This document shows, piece by piece, positions 41,675 to 52,449 of a DNA stretch of 64,000 nt (within the stretch, counting starts at the first letter, position 1; each line of letters starts with the position of its first letter). The position numbers were made by a program, and so were the translations under genes. The notes under the pieces are model-generated. The model saw only the letters and a list, made by a program, of their open reading frames with translations. It was not told the origin of the DNA and searched no databases. Origin of the DNA: Pseudomonas sp. 10S4 (GTDB taxonomy: Bacteria; Pseudomonadota; Gammaproteobacteria; Pseudomonadales; Pseudomonadaceae); contig NZ_CP133774.1 of assembly GCF_034344865.1 (NCBI RefSeq), positions 1,426,001-1,490,000 on the forward strand, in the 5' to 3' direction.

Positions 41675-42355
41675 ATGGCTTATCAGTTCGACTTTATTCC
41701 GGTGATACAAAACACTGACCTGTTGCTGCGCGGTGCGCTGTTCACCCTTGAACTGACGGCCATCGGCGCGGTGTTCGGCGTCGGTCTGGGCATTGTCGGG
41801 GCGCTGGTGCGGGCATGGAACATCCGTCCGTTTTCCGCGATCTTCGGGGTTTACGTCGAGTTGATCCGCAACACGCCGTTCCTGGTGCAATTGTTTTTCA
41901 TCTTCTTCGGTCTGCCATCGCTGGGTGTGCAGATCTCCGAATGGCAAGCGGCGGTACTGGCGATGGTGATCAACCTCGGTGCCTATTCGACCGAGATCAT
42001 CCGCGCCGGCATTCAAGCGATCCCACGGGGTCAACTGGAAGCCGCAGCGGCATTGGCGATGAGCCGTTTCGAAGCCTTTCGCCACGTGATCTTGCTGCCG
42101 GCACTGGGCAAGGTCTGGCCGGCGCTGAGCAGCCAGATCATCATCGTCATGCTCGGGTCGGCGGTTTGCTCGCAGATCGCCACCGAAGAACTGAGCTTCG
42201 CCGCCAACTTCATCCAATCGCGCAACTTCCGCGCCTTTGAAACCTACGCCCTGACCACGCTGATCTACCTGTGCATGGCGCTGCTGATCCGCCAACTGCT
42301 GAACTGGATCGGTCGCCGGTATATATCCAGAAGCAGCGCGGGGAGCAGCCAATGA
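41675..42355 (+). CDS. Amino-acid ABC transporter permease 1 (HisM/GlnP type)
   Basis: 226 residues. LLLRGALFTLELTAIGAVFG and the periplasmic-loop motif YVELIRNTPFLVQLFFIFFG start a five-helix permease. The EAA loop EAAAALAMSRFEAFRHVILL contacts the ATPase. It follows the binding-protein gene by 21 bp and overlaps the next permease by 4 bp (ATGA). Confidence 0.94.
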   Translation: MAYQFDFIPVIQNTDLLLRGALFTLELTAIGAVFGVGLGIVGALVRAWNIRPFSAIFGVYVELIRNTPFLVQLFFIFFGLPSLGVQISEWQAAVLAMVINLGAYSTEIIRAGIQAIPRGQLEAAAALAMSRFEAFRHVILLPALGKVWPALSSQIIIVMLGSAVCSQIATEELSFAANFIQSRNFRAFETYALTTLIYLCMALLIRQLLNWIGRRYISRSSAGSSQ

Positions 42356-43002
42356 GCGATTTCACCTTCTGGGAGATCGTGCGCAACCTGCTCACGGGCC
42401 TGCAATGGACGCTGGCACTGTCGCTGGTGGCATTTATCGGCGGTGGCTTGATCGGCTTGTTGATCATGGTCATGCGCATTTCGAAAAAAGCCCTGCCGCG
42501 CAACTTCGCCCGCACCTACATCGAACTGTTCCAGGGCACGCCGCTGTTGATGCAGTTGTTTCTGGTGTTCTTCGGCGTGGCGTTGGCCGGGGTGGAGATT
42601 TCCCCGTGGATGGCGGCGGCGGTGGCGCTGACGCTGTTCACCAGCGCTTACCTGGCGGAGATCTGGCGCGGTTGCGTCGACTCGATACCCAACGGTCAAT
42701 GGGAAGCTTCGTCGAGCCTGGCGCTCAACCCGCTGGAGCAGTTGCGCTACGTGATCCTGCCGCAAGCCCTGCGCATCGCCGTGGCGCCGACCGTTGGCTT
42801 TTCGGTGCAAGTGGTCAAAGGCACCGCCGTCACCTCGATCATCGGTTTCACCGAACTGACCAAGACCGGCGGCATGCTCGCCAACGCGACTTTCGAACCG
42901 TTCATGGTCTACGGCCTCGTGGCCCTCGGTTACTTCTTGCTCTGCTACCCCTTGTCCCTCAGTGCGCGCTATCTGGAAAGGAGACTGCATGCCTCTGCTT
43001 AG
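42352..43002 (+). CDS. Amino-acid ABC transporter permease 2
   Basis: 216 residues from the ATG that overlaps the previous stop (ATGA); the longer frame upstream reads through the first permease and is not real. Motifs TYIELFQGTPLLMQLFLVFF, EASSSLALNPLEQLRYVILP (EAA loop) and GTAVTSIIGFTELTKTGGML. It pairs with permease 1 as a heterodimer. The ATPase start lies 14 bp inside its end. Confidence 0.94.
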   Translation: MSDFTFWEIVRNLLTGLQWTLALSLVAFIGGGLIGLLIMVMRISKKALPRNFARTYIELFQGTPLLMQLFLVFFGVALAGVEISPWMAAAVALTLFTSAYLAEIWRGCVDSIPNGQWEASSSLALNPLEQLRYVILPQALRIAVAPTVGFSVQVVKGTAVTSIIGFTELTKTGGMLANATFEPFMVYGLVALGYFLLCYPLSLSARYLERRLHASA

Positions 43003-43729
43003 AATTTCGGCCCTGCATAAATATTACGGCGACCACCATGTGCTCAAAGGCATCGACCTGAGCGTCGAGGAAGGCCAGGTGGTGGCGATCATCGGCCGCA
43101 GCGGCTCGGGCAAATCCACGTTGCTGCGCACCTTGAATGGCCTGGAGTCGATCAACGACGGCGTGATCGAAGTCGACGGTGAATACCTCGACGCCGCCCG
43201 CGCCGATTTGCGCAGCTTGCGGCAGAAAGTCGGCGTGGTGTTCCAGCAGTTCAACCTCTTCCCGCACCTGAGCGTGCTCGGCGAGAACGTGATGCTGGCG
43301 CCGCAAGTGGTGCAAAAGGTGCCCAAGGCAAAAGCAAAAGAACTGGCAAAAGAGATGCTGGAACGGGTCGGGCTGGGGGAGAAGTTTGATGCGTTCCCCG
43401 ATCGTTTGTCCGGCGGTCAGCAGCAGCGCGTGGCGATTGCCCGGGCCTTGGCGATGTCGCCGAAGGTGTTGCTGTGCGACGAGATCACCTCGGCGCTGGA
43501 CCCGGAGTTGGTCAATGAAGTGCTGAGCGTGGTCCGGCAACTGGCCAAAGAAGGCATGACGCTGATCATGGTCACCCACGAAATGCGCTTCGCCCGGGAG
43601 GTTGGGGATAAGTTGGTGTTCATGCATCAGGGCAAGGTGCATGAGGTTGGGGATCCGAAGATTTTGTTCGCGAATCCGCAGACGGCGGAGTTGGCGAATT
43701 TCATCGGCACCGTGGAAGCGGCGAGCTAA
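42989..43729 (+). CDS. Amino-acid ABC transporter ATP-binding protein
   Basis: 246 residues from ATG 42989 with AAAGGAG upstream. Walker A GRSGSGKST, Q-loop VVFQQFNLFPHLSVLGENVM, signature LSGGQQQRVAIARALAM, Walker B LLCDEITSALDPELV and H-loop MVTHEM are complete. GlnQ/HisP type. Last gene of the operon; a REP doublet follows 15 bp downstream. Confidence 0.95.
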   Translation: MPLLRISALHKYYGDHHVLKGIDLSVEEGQVVAIIGRSGSGKSTLLRTLNGLESINDGVIEVDGEYLDAARADLRSLRQKVGVVFQQFNLFPHLSVLGENVMLAPQVVQKVPKAKAKELAKEMLERVGLGEKFDAFPDRLSGGQQQRVAIARALAMSPKVLLCDEITSALDPELVNEVLSVVRQLAKEGMTLIMVTHEMRFAREVGDKLVFMHQGKVHEVGDPKILFANPQTAELANFIGTVEAAS

Positions 43730-43744
43730 GTCGCGCATATCACC

Positions 43745-43877
43745 TATGGCGAGAGAGCTTGCTCCCGCTGGGCTGCGAAGCAGCCCCAAAGCCATACACC
43801 GCGCAACACCGGAAAATTCCGGTCGGCAGATTTTACGACTGCTGCGCCGCCGAGCGGGAGCAAGCTCCCTCGCCACA
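43745..43877. repeat. REP doublet (GGCGAGAGAGCTTGCTCCCG variant)
   Basis: TATGGCGAGAGAGCTTGCTC plus CCG and the inverted CGGGAGCAAGCTCCCTCGCC plus ACA flank inner pairs such as GGGCTGCGAAGCAGCCC. It belongs to the family at 13310 and lies between the ABC operon and ppx. Confidence 0.85.
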
Positions 43878-43972
43878 GAAGTTGTGCTGAATCAAGGCTT
43901 TCAGTTCTGCGCGTTGGCGCCAGCGTTTGATCGTGGCACGATGTCGAGGTTATCGACCGAGACCCCCTGACC

Positions 43973-45474
43973 ATGCCGCAATCCCAAGCCAAGAATCTGT
44001 CCCTGATCGCCGCAATCGACCTGGGCTCCAACAGCTTTCACATGGTCGTGGCCAAGGCCCAGAACGGCGAAATCCGTATTCTTGAGCGCCTCGGCGAAAA
44101 GGTCCAACTGGCCGCCGGCATCGACGACGAGCGCCAGCTCAACGAAGAATCCATGCAGCGCGGGCTCGATTGCCTGAAGCGTTTTGCCCAACTGATCAAC
44201 GGTATGCCCCCGGCGCCGTGCGGATCGTCGGCACCAACGCCCTGCGTGAAGCCCGTAACCGGGCCGAGTTCATCCACCGCGCCGAAGAAATCCTCGGCCA
44301 CCCGGTGGAAGTCATCTCCGGTCGTGAAGAAGCGCGCCTGATCTACCTTGGCGTCTCCCACACCCTCGCCGACACCCCGGGCAAGCGCCTGGTGGCCGAC
44401 ATCGGCGGCGGCAGTACCGAATTCATCATCGGCCAGCGCTTCGAACCGCTGCTGCGCGAAAGCCTGCAAATGGGCTGCGTCAGCTATACCCAGCGCTATT
44501 TCAAGGATGGCAAGGTCACCCCGGCCCGTTACGCCCAGGCGTACACCGCGGCACGGCTGGAGATCATGAGCATCGAGCACGCCCTGCATCGCCTGACCTG
44601 GGATGAAGCCATCGGCTCCTCGGGCACCATCCGCGCCATCGGCCTGGCACTGAAGGCTGGCGGTCATGGCACCGGCGAAGTGAATGCCGAAGGCCTCGCC
44701 TGGCTCAAGCGCAAGCTGATCAAACTGGGTGATGCGGAGAAAATCGACTTCGAAGGCATCAAGCCCGACCGCCGTGCGATCTTCCCGGCGGGCCTGGCGA
44801 TTCTCGAAGCCATCTTCGACGCCCTCGAACTGCAACGTATGGATCACTGTGAAGGCGCCCTGCGTGAAGGCGTGCTCTATGACCTGCTGGGCCGTCATCA
44901 TCACGAAGACGTCCGCGAGCGCACCCTCAGCTCGCTGATGGAGCGTTACCACGTTGATCTGGAACAAGCCGCGCGAGTTGAACGCAAGGCCCTGCATGCT
45001 TTCGACCAAGTAGCCGCGGACTGGGACCTGGACGACGGCGTCTGGCGCGAATTGCTGGGCTGGGCCGCCAAGGTCCATGAAGTCGGCCTGGACATCGCCC
45101 ACTATCACTACCACAAGCACGGCGCCTACCTGATCGAGCACTCGGACCTGGCGGGTTTCTCCCGCGAAGACCAGCAAATGCTCGCGCTGCTGGTGCGCGG
45201 TCACCGCCGCAATATTCCCCGGGACAAGTTTGCCGATTTCGGCGATGACGGCATCAAGCTGATTCGCCTGTGCGTGCTGCTGCGCTTTGCGATCCTGTTC
45301 CACCACATTCGCGGCACCCAGGAAATGCCCCAGGTCGTACTCAAAGCCAATGGCGACAGCCTGGATGTGCTGTTCCCGAAAAACTGGCTGGACGAAAACC
45401 AGCTGACCCAGGCTGATTTCGCGCTGGAAGCGGAATGGCTGACCCGGGTTGGGTTCACGCTGAACGTGCGCTAA
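43973..45474 (+). CDS. ppx: Exopolyphosphatase, one frameshift
   Basis: About 500 residues when repaired. Releases phosphate from the ends of polyphosphate. ASKHA-fold phosphate loop [20 protein letters not shown] at the N-terminus, [20 protein letters not shown] as second loop, and a C-terminal HD-like region ([20 protein letters not shown]). A base is missing near 44212 in CCCCCGG, which breaks [20 protein letters not shown]. It is convergent with ppk across a terminator, the ppx/ppk arrangement of Pseudomonas. Confidence 0.94.
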
Positions 45475-45487
45475 CGAACACAATTCC

Positions 45488-45617
45488 TGTGGCGAGGGAG
45501 CTTGCTCCCGCTGGGGTGCGAAGCGCCCCCATCTGCCTTAGTGGTTTATCAGAAATTATTAGGTGACCGGTTTTGGGGCTGCTGCGCAGCCCAGCGGGAG
45601 CAAGCTCCCTCGCCACA
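45488..45617. repeat. REP doublet (TGTGGCGAGGGAGCTTGCTC family)
   Basis: Inverted copies of TGTGGCGAGGGAGCTTGCTC plus CCG at the two ends, with inner GGGGTGCGAAGCGCCCC and GGGGCTGCTGCGCAGCCC hairpins. Near-identical to the 13310 element. It lies between convergent ppx and ppk. Confidence 0.88.
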
Positions 45618-45628
45618 GGAATGTGACC

Positions 45629-45663
45629 AAAAAAATGGCGATCCGCAGGGATCGCCATTTTTT
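45629..45663. terminator. Bidirectional terminator between ppx and ppk
   Basis: AAAAAAATGGCGATCC-GCAG-GGATCGCCATTTTTT: a 10-bp stem with A-tract before and T-tract after, so it can stop transcripts from both convergent genes. Confidence 0.92.
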
Positions 45664-45680
45664 ATGAGCCGATGTTTGCG

Positions 45681-47905
45681 TTAACGCACCGCAAGAATCG
45701 GGCTACCCAATCGCTCCAGCAACGTTGCCTGGGCACTGCGTGGGTTCTGGTTGCCGGTCGGTGTGTTACGGATGTAACGACCGTCCGACTGCAGGCTCCA
45801 GCTGTGGGTGTTATCGGTCAGATAAAGCTCCAGCTCTTTCTTGACCCGCATGATCAGCTTCTTGCCTTCCACCGGGAAGCAAGTCTCGACGCGTTTGTCG
45901 AGGTTGCGCTCCATCCAGTCGGCGCTGGAGAGGAACATCTGCTCTTCGCCGCCATTGAGGAAGTAGAAGACCCGGGTGTGTTCCAGGAAGCGGCCGATGA
46001 TCGAGCGCACGTGGATGTTGTGGGAAACCCCGGAATGCCAGGGCGCAGGCAGCACATGCCGCGCACCACCAGATCGATGCGCACACCGGACTGGCTGGCC
46101 TTGTACAGCGCGCGGATGATCTTCGGATCGGTCAGCGAGTTGAACTTGGCAATGATGTGCGCCGGTTTGCCGTCTAGGGCGAACTGGGTTTCCCGGGCAA
46201 TCATGTCGAGCATGCCCTTCTTCAACGTGAACGGCGCGTGCAGCAGCTTCTTCATGCGCAGGGTCTTGCCCATGCCGATCAACTGACTGAACAGTTTGCC
46301 GACGTCTTCGCACAAAGCGTCGTCGGAGGTCAGCAGGCTGTAGTCGGTGTACAGACGGGCGTTAGCCGCGTGGTAGTTGCCGGTGCCCAAGTGCGCGTAA
46401 CGGACAATCTCGCCAGCCTCGCGACGCAGGATCAGCATCATCTTGGCGTGGGTCTTGAAGCCGACCACGCCGTAAATCACCACCGCGCCGGCCGCTTGCA
46501 GACGGCTGGCCAGTTGCAGGTTGGACTCTTCGTCGAACCGCGCACGCAATTCGATCACCGCGGTGACCTCCTTGCCGTTACGCGCAGCGTCGACCAGGGC
46601 ATCAACGATTTCCGAGTTGGCACCGGAGCGGTACAGGGTCTGACGGACCGCCAATACATGCGGGTCCTTGGCCGCCTGGCGCAGCAGGTCGACCACCGGG
46701 GTGAACGACTCGAACGGGTGCAGCAACAGGATGTCCTGCTTGCTGATCACGCTGAAGATGTTCTCGCTGTTTTGCAGCAGTTTCGGAATCTGCGGCGTGA
46801 ACGGCAGGTATTGCAGTGCGCGCTGACTGTCCAGGCCGGTGATGCTGAACAGGCGGGTCAGGTTGACCGGACCGTTGACCTGATACAGCTCGGTTTCGTG
46901 CAGATTGAACTGCTTGAGCAAGTAGTCGGACAGGTGTTTCGGGCAGGTGTCGGCGACTTCCAGACGCACCGCATCGCCGTAGCGACGGGAGAACAACTCG
47001 CCGCGCAGGGCGCGAGCCAGGTCCTCTACATCTTCGGTATCGACTGCCAGGTCAGCGTTTCGGGTCAGACGGAACTGGTAGCAGCCCTTGACCTTCATGC
47101 CCTGGAACAGGTCATCGGCGTGCGCGTGGATCATCGACGACAGGAACACATAGTTGTCGCCAGCGCCGCCGACTTCTTCCGGAACCTTGATCACACGAGG
47201 CAGCAGACGCGGTGCCGGGATGATCGCCAGGCCGGAATCGCGACCGAAGGCGTCGATACCTTCGAGCTCGACGATGAAGTTCAGGCTCTTGTTCACCAGC
47301 AACGGGAACGGGTGCGTCGGATCGAGGCCGATCGGGGTGATGATCGGTGCGATCTCGTCGCGGAAATAACGGCGAACCCAGGTCTTGAGCTTGGTGGTCC
47401 AGTAACGGCGACGGATGAAGCGGACCTGATGTTTCTCCAGTTCCGGCAACAGAATGTCGTTGAGGATCGCGTATTGGCGGTCGACGTGACCATGCACCAG
47501 TTCGCTGATCCGGGCCAGGGCCTGGTGCGGTTGCAGGCCATCGGCGCCCGCCTGTTCACGGGCAAAGGTGATCTGCTTCTTCAGGCCAGCCACGCGAATC
47601 TCGAAGAACTCGTCCAGGTTGCTGGAGAAGATCAGCAAAAACTTCAGCCGTTCCAGCAACGGGTAGGACTCATCCAGCGCCTGTTCCAGCACGCGGATGT
47701 TGAACTGCAGTTGCGAGAGCTCGCGATGGATGTACAGGCTGCTGTCATCCAGGCCGGGAATGGCAATCGCCGCCGGCGCCGCAGCCGCGGGCTCGGACAC
47801 CACCGGGACGGGAGCTGGCTCCACATCCGGAGGGGTTTCGTCGATTTGCTCCACCACGGGTTGGGCTTCCTTTACTGCAACTTCAGAGAGTCCTTCGGTA
47901 TTCAT
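45681..47905 (-). CDS. ppk: Polyphosphate kinase, one frameshift
   Basis: About 742 residues when repaired; builds polyphosphate from ATP. An unusual Ala/Pro/Glu-rich N-terminal extension (about residues 10-48) precedes the PPK N-domain ([20 protein letters not shown]). The phosphohistidine is in [20 protein letters not shown], and the second essential His in [21 protein letters not shown] plus-strand C-run at 46028-46031 is one base short, which breaks [19 protein letters not shown] precedes the ATG. It is 18 bp downstream of hemB on the same strand. Confidence 0.95.
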
Positions 47906-47923
47906 CGAATGTTCCTGGGAGGG

Positions 47924-49027
<1,104 letters not shown>

Positions 49028-49145
49028 TCACGTAGCTGTATTCCATTGTCCGTGTAGGAATTGTTCACGTCGAGACACATTTGGACACTTTCCTGAATGT
49101 GTCTGAAGGGTTAGGCTGCGCGTTCATTTCGCTAGCACCCAGACA

Positions 49146-49769
49146 ATGCTCCAACAATTTCTGCATGACTTCGGCTACTTTGCCCTTTTTCTCGGCACGT
49201 TCTTCGAAGGCGAAACCATCCTGGTGCTCGCGGGCTTCCTCGCGTTTCGCGGATACATGGACATCAATCTGGTTGTCGTCGTGGCGTTCTTCGGCAGTTA
49301 TGCCGGTGATCAGCTGTGGTACTTCCTGGGGCGCAAGCACGGCCGCAAATTACTGGCGCGCAAACCGCGCTGGCAAATGATGGGTGACCGGGCGCTGGAA
49401 CATATCCGCAAGCACCCGGACATCTGGGTCCTGAGCTTCCGCTTTGTCTATGGTTTGCGCACGGTGATGCCGGTGGCGATCGGCCTCTCGGGCTATCCGC
49501 CGGGACGTTATCTGCTGCTCAACGGGATTGGCGCCGCGATCTGGGCCAGCGCCCTGGCGGCGGCGGCCTACCATTTCGGTGCGGTGCTCGAAAGCATGCT
49601 CGGCAGCGTCAAGAAGTACGAGCTGTGGGTACTCGGCGCGCTGCTGGTGTTGGGCCTGGCCCTGTGGCTACGCCGGCGGTTCAAAAATGCTCGCCTGGCG
49701 AAGAAGATCTACGCCGACGAGCAGGCTGAACTGGCCAAGACCGCCGAGGCTAAGACGCCAGTCGAGTGA
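49146..49769 (+). CDS. DedA family inner-membrane protein
   Basis: 207 residues. DedA marks: FFEGETILVLAGFLAFRGYM, the acidic and arginine-bearing loops FFGSYAGDQLWYFLGRKHGR and FVYGLRTVMPVAIGLSGYPP, and two late helices. The family flips undecaprenyl phosphate or phospholipids and supports pH and antibiotic tolerance. The charged tail ends in a Glu/Ala/Lys-rich segment. It overlaps the convergent desaturase-like gene by 20 bp. Confidence 0.93.
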   Translation: MLQQFLHDFGYFALFLGTFFEGETILVLAGFLAFRGYMDINLVVVVAFFGSYAGDQLWYFLGRKHGRKLLARKPRWQMMGDRALEHIRKHPDIWVLSFRFVYGLRTVMPVAIGLSGYPPGRYLLLNGIGAAIWASALAAAAYHFGAVLESMLGSVKKYELWVLGALLVLGLALWLRRRFKNARLAKKIYADEQAELAKTAEAKTPVE

Positions 49770-50985
49770 AACGGTTTCTACAGCAGTAGAGACCGATTCC
49801 ACTGAGCAGGCTGTAACTGATCAGGCCGACCCAGCCTTGCGCGCTGGCCGGCCACAGCCCGACCAGCGGCGCCAGCCACACCAGCGGCACGTTCGACGCC
49901 AGCCGCAGCAGCTCCAACTTCCACGCCCACGGGCGATTCTCCAGGGCCACGCCCAACGTAAACAAACCCAGCACCACCGCACTCCAGCCGAGCACCATGG
50001 CTGCGGTCGGCAGACTCTGCTCCAGTTTCATCAAATAGCTGCCCAAGGCGATGTAGACGCAGAACTGCAACGCCACATACAGCTGCTGCCGGCCGTCCAG
50101 CGGCACGTCGAATTTGCGGAACTGGCTCAGGTCGGGTTTGTTCATCGGGTACTTGGCCGCTACGTCCGCCGGCCGCCAACCGGTGCGCATAAACCAGATT
50201 CGCAACTTGTCCCACTTGCTCTGCGCCCGCCGGGCGTCATCCCACAATTGCGCATAGAACTGCAGGTTGGCCCACAGCGGATTCCAGCTCGCCAGTGGTG
50301 TGGTCACGCCGAAAATCACCGGCTCGTTGTCGTCTTCTTCCTGAAACGAGCCGAACAGACGGTCCCAAATAATGAACACCCCGCCGTAGTTGCGATCCAT
50401 GTAGAGAGCGTTCTGTGCATGGTGGGCCCGATGATTGGACGGCGTGACGAAGAACCACTCGAACCAGCCGAGCTTGGGAATGTGCTTGGTGTGAACCCAG
50501 AATTGATACAGCAGGTTCAGCGCCGCGACGCTGACGAACACCAGCAACGGCACGCCGAACACGGCCATGGGCAGATAGAAGATCCAGCCCAGCAGAAAAC
50601 CGGTACTGGTCTGGCGCAGGGCCGTGGAGAGGTTGTAGTCCTCGCTCTGGTGATGCACCGAATGCGCCGCCCAGAGGATGTTCCGCTCGTGGCCCATGCG
50701 GTGCAGCCAGTAATAGCAGAAGTCGTAGAGGACGAAGGCAAACACCCAGACCCAGGCACTGTCGCCCGAGAGTCTGAACAGTGCCAGATGCTCGAGCGCA
50801 AATGCATACGTCAGCAGCCCCATCCCCTTGGTCAGCAGGCCGGTGGTGGTCGACAACACGCCAGTGCTCATGCTGTTGATCGCGTCAGCCACGCGGTAAT
50901 TGCGAACGCCGCGCCAACGGTCGGCCAGCAGTTCGATGGCTATCAGCACAAAGAAAAACGGCACCGCATACAGAATGAAATTCAT
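49750..50985 (-). CDS. Sterol desaturase/fatty-acid hydroxylase family membrane protein
   Basis: 411 residues from ATG 50985. Di-iron histidine boxes are HRMGHE, VHHQSED and NHRAHH in the first 190 residues (WLHRMGHERNILWAAHSVHH, then FFVTPSNHRAHHAQNALYMD). They sit between membrane helices (FILYAVPFFFVLIAIELLAD, ILYDFCYYWLHRM). The C-terminal 150 residues add several more helices without boxes. Substrate unknown: fatty acids or lipids are typical in bacteria. The 3' end overlaps DedA by 20 bp. Confidence 0.92.
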   Translation of the reverse strand: MNFILYAVPFFFVLIAIELLADRWRGVRNYRVADAINSMSTGVLSTTTGLLTKGMGLLTYAFALEHLALFRLSGDSAWVWVFAFVLYDFCYYWLHRMGHERNILWAAHSVHHQSEDYNLSTALRQTSTGFLLGWIFYLPMAVFGVPLLVFVSVAALNLLYQFWVHTKHIPKLGWFEWFFVTPSNHRAHHAQNALYMDRNYGGVFIIWDRLFGSFQEEDDNEPVIFGVTTPLASWNPLWANLQFYAQLWDDARRAQSKWDKLRIWFMRTGWRPADVAAKYPMNKPDLSQFRKFDVPLDGRQQLYVALQFCVYIALGSYLMKLEQSLPTAAMVLGWSAVVLGLFTLGVALENRPWAWKLELLRLASNVPLVWLAPLVGLWPASAQGWVGLISYSLLSGIGLYCCRNRFTRLAS

Positions 50986-51100
50986 GACGCGACCTGATCG
51001 CAATGGTGATGACTGATCCTAGGCCTCGCCGCGATTTAACCCTATGGCAACGAGCGACAAATTAGTGGACATTTAACGCCATGAATCTGGAGAAAAGCCC

Positions 51101-51769
51101 ATGAGCAAAAAAATTGCAGTGATCCTTTCCGGCTGTGGCGTGTACGACGGCGCCGAGATCCAAGAAAGCGTGATTACCTTGCTGCGCCTGGACCAGCGCG
51201 GTGCCCAGGTGCAGTGTTTTGCACCGAACATCGCCCAGTTGCATGTGATCAACCACCTGACCGGCGAAGAAATGCCCGAGTCGCGCAATGTGCTGGTGGA
51301 ATCGGCGCGCATTGCCCGGGGCAACATCAAGGACATCCGCGAGGCCAGCGTCGAAGACTTCGATGCGCTAATCGTGCCGGGCGGCTTCGGGGCGGCGAAG
51401 AACCTCTCCAACTTCGCGGTCGAAGGCGCCGGATGCACGGTTCAGCCAGAAGTCCTGGCATTGGCCGAAGCTTTTGCCGAAGCAAGTAAACCGGTGGGGT
51501 TGATCTGCATCTCGCCAGCGCTGGCGGCGAAGATCTATGGCCCGGGCGTAACCTGCACCATCGGCAACAATGCCGAAACGGCAGCGGCGATGAACAAGAT
51601 GGGCGCCACTCATGCGGACTGTGCGGTCGGAGACATTGTTGAGGACAAGGCGCGCAAGTTGGTGAGTACCCCGGCGTATATGCTGGCGCAGTCGATCAGT
51701 GAAGCGGCTTCGGGGATTAACAAGTTGGTCGACCGGGTTCTAGAACTCACCCACGAAAATGATGTGTAA
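51101..51769 (+). CDS. elbB: ElbB/YhbL-type DJ-1 superfamily glyoxalase-like protein
   Basis: 222 residues of the class I glutamine-amidotransferase-like fold. KIAVILSGCGVYDGAEIQES at the N-terminus, DALIVPGGFGAAKNLSNFAV, then the nucleophile elbow PVGLICISPALAAKI with the Cys. E. coli ElbB has weak glyoxalase activity and was linked to isoprenoid output. An independent gene; a REP doublet follows. Confidence 0.93.
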   Translation: MSKKIAVILSGCGVYDGAEIQESVITLLRLDQRGAQVQCFAPNIAQLHVINHLTGEEMPESRNVLVESARIARGNIKDIREASVEDFDALIVPGGFGAAKNLSNFAVEGAGCTVQPEVLALAEAFAEASKPVGLICISPALAAKIYGPGVTCTIGNNAETAAAMNKMGATHADCAVGDIVEDKARKLVSTPAYMLAQSISEAASGINKLVDRVLELTHENDV

Positions 51770-51779
51770 CGCGGACAAA

Positions 51780-51870
51780 TGTGGGAGCGGGCTTGCTCGC
51801 GAAGGCTGACTAACATTTCAACATTGATGTCGGCTGATACACCGCTTTCGCGAGCAAGCCCGCTCCCACA
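51780..51870. repeat. REP doublet (TGTGGGAGCGGGCTTGCTCG family)
   Basis: Inverted 24-bp units 42 bp apart, with spacing and sequence very like the element at 5620: both contain a stretch ending GTCGG..GATACACCGCTTTCGC or its close variant. It lies between convergent elbB and the yaiI-like gene. Confidence 0.92.
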
Positions 51871-51886
51871 GGGTTCTCGGTCTGGC

Positions 51887-52342
51887 TTAAGGCTTGCGAG
51901 TTAGCCGAGTGAGAATCCGGTCCAGCGCATTGGCAAACGCCTGTTTCTCCCGTTCGCCAAACGGCGCTGGCCCGCCGCTCATCTGGCCCTGTTCACGCAG
52001 GTCGGTGAACAGGTTACGCACCGCCAGCCTGTCCCCCATATTCTGCGCATCGAACTCTTTGCCGCGCGGGTCCAGCGCTGAAACGCCCTTCTTCACCAAG
52101 CGGTCAGCCAGCGGCACATCGCTGCAAATCACCAGCTCGCCGGGCACTGCGTGTTCCACCAGGTAATCGTCGGCCGCGTCCGGGCCGCTGGGCACCACGA
52201 TCAGCTTCACCAGGGCCAGACCCGGTTTGATCTGCGGCTGACCGGCCACCATCACCACTTCGAACTGGCGCTTGAGGGCGAACTTCACCACCAGATCCTT
52301 GGCTGCCCGTGGGCAGGCGTCGGCATCGATCCAGACACGCAT
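51887..52342 (-). CDS. YaiI/YqxD family protein (UPF0178)
   Basis: 151 residues from ATG 52342 with GAGG upstream. It starts MRVWIDADACPRAAKDLVVK, the conserved acidic pocket of this PIN-like family, followed by VKLIVVPSGPDAADDYLVEH and LVICSDVPLADRLVKKGVSA. A nuclease-type fold is suspected but no activity is known. Isolated gene between two REP elements. Confidence 0.92.
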   Translation of the reverse strand: MRVWIDADACPRAAKDLVVKFALKRQFEVVMVAGQPQIKPGLALVKLIVVPSGPDAADDYLVEHAVPGELVICSDVPLADRLVKKGVSALDPRGKEFDAQNMGDRLAVRNLFTDLREQGQMSGGPAPFGEREKQAFANALDRILTRLTRKP

Positions 52343-52364
52343 TGTGTTTTTCCTCTTAGAAAGC

Positions 52365-52429
52365 TTCGCGGGCAAGCCTCGCTCCTACAAGGTTAATGTA
52401 AACCCGTAGGAGCGAGGCTTGCCCGCGAA
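52365..52429. repeat. REP doublet (GTAGGAGCGAGGCTTGCCCG family)
   Basis: TTCGCGGGCAAGCCTCGCTC plus CTACA faces GTAGGAGCGAGGCTTGCCCG plus CGAA, 16 bp apart. This family is distinct in sequence from the others in the window. It lies between the yaiI-like gene and the iron permease gene. Confidence 0.9.
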
Positions 52430-52449
52430 TGTGAGCGCAGCGAATGCTG

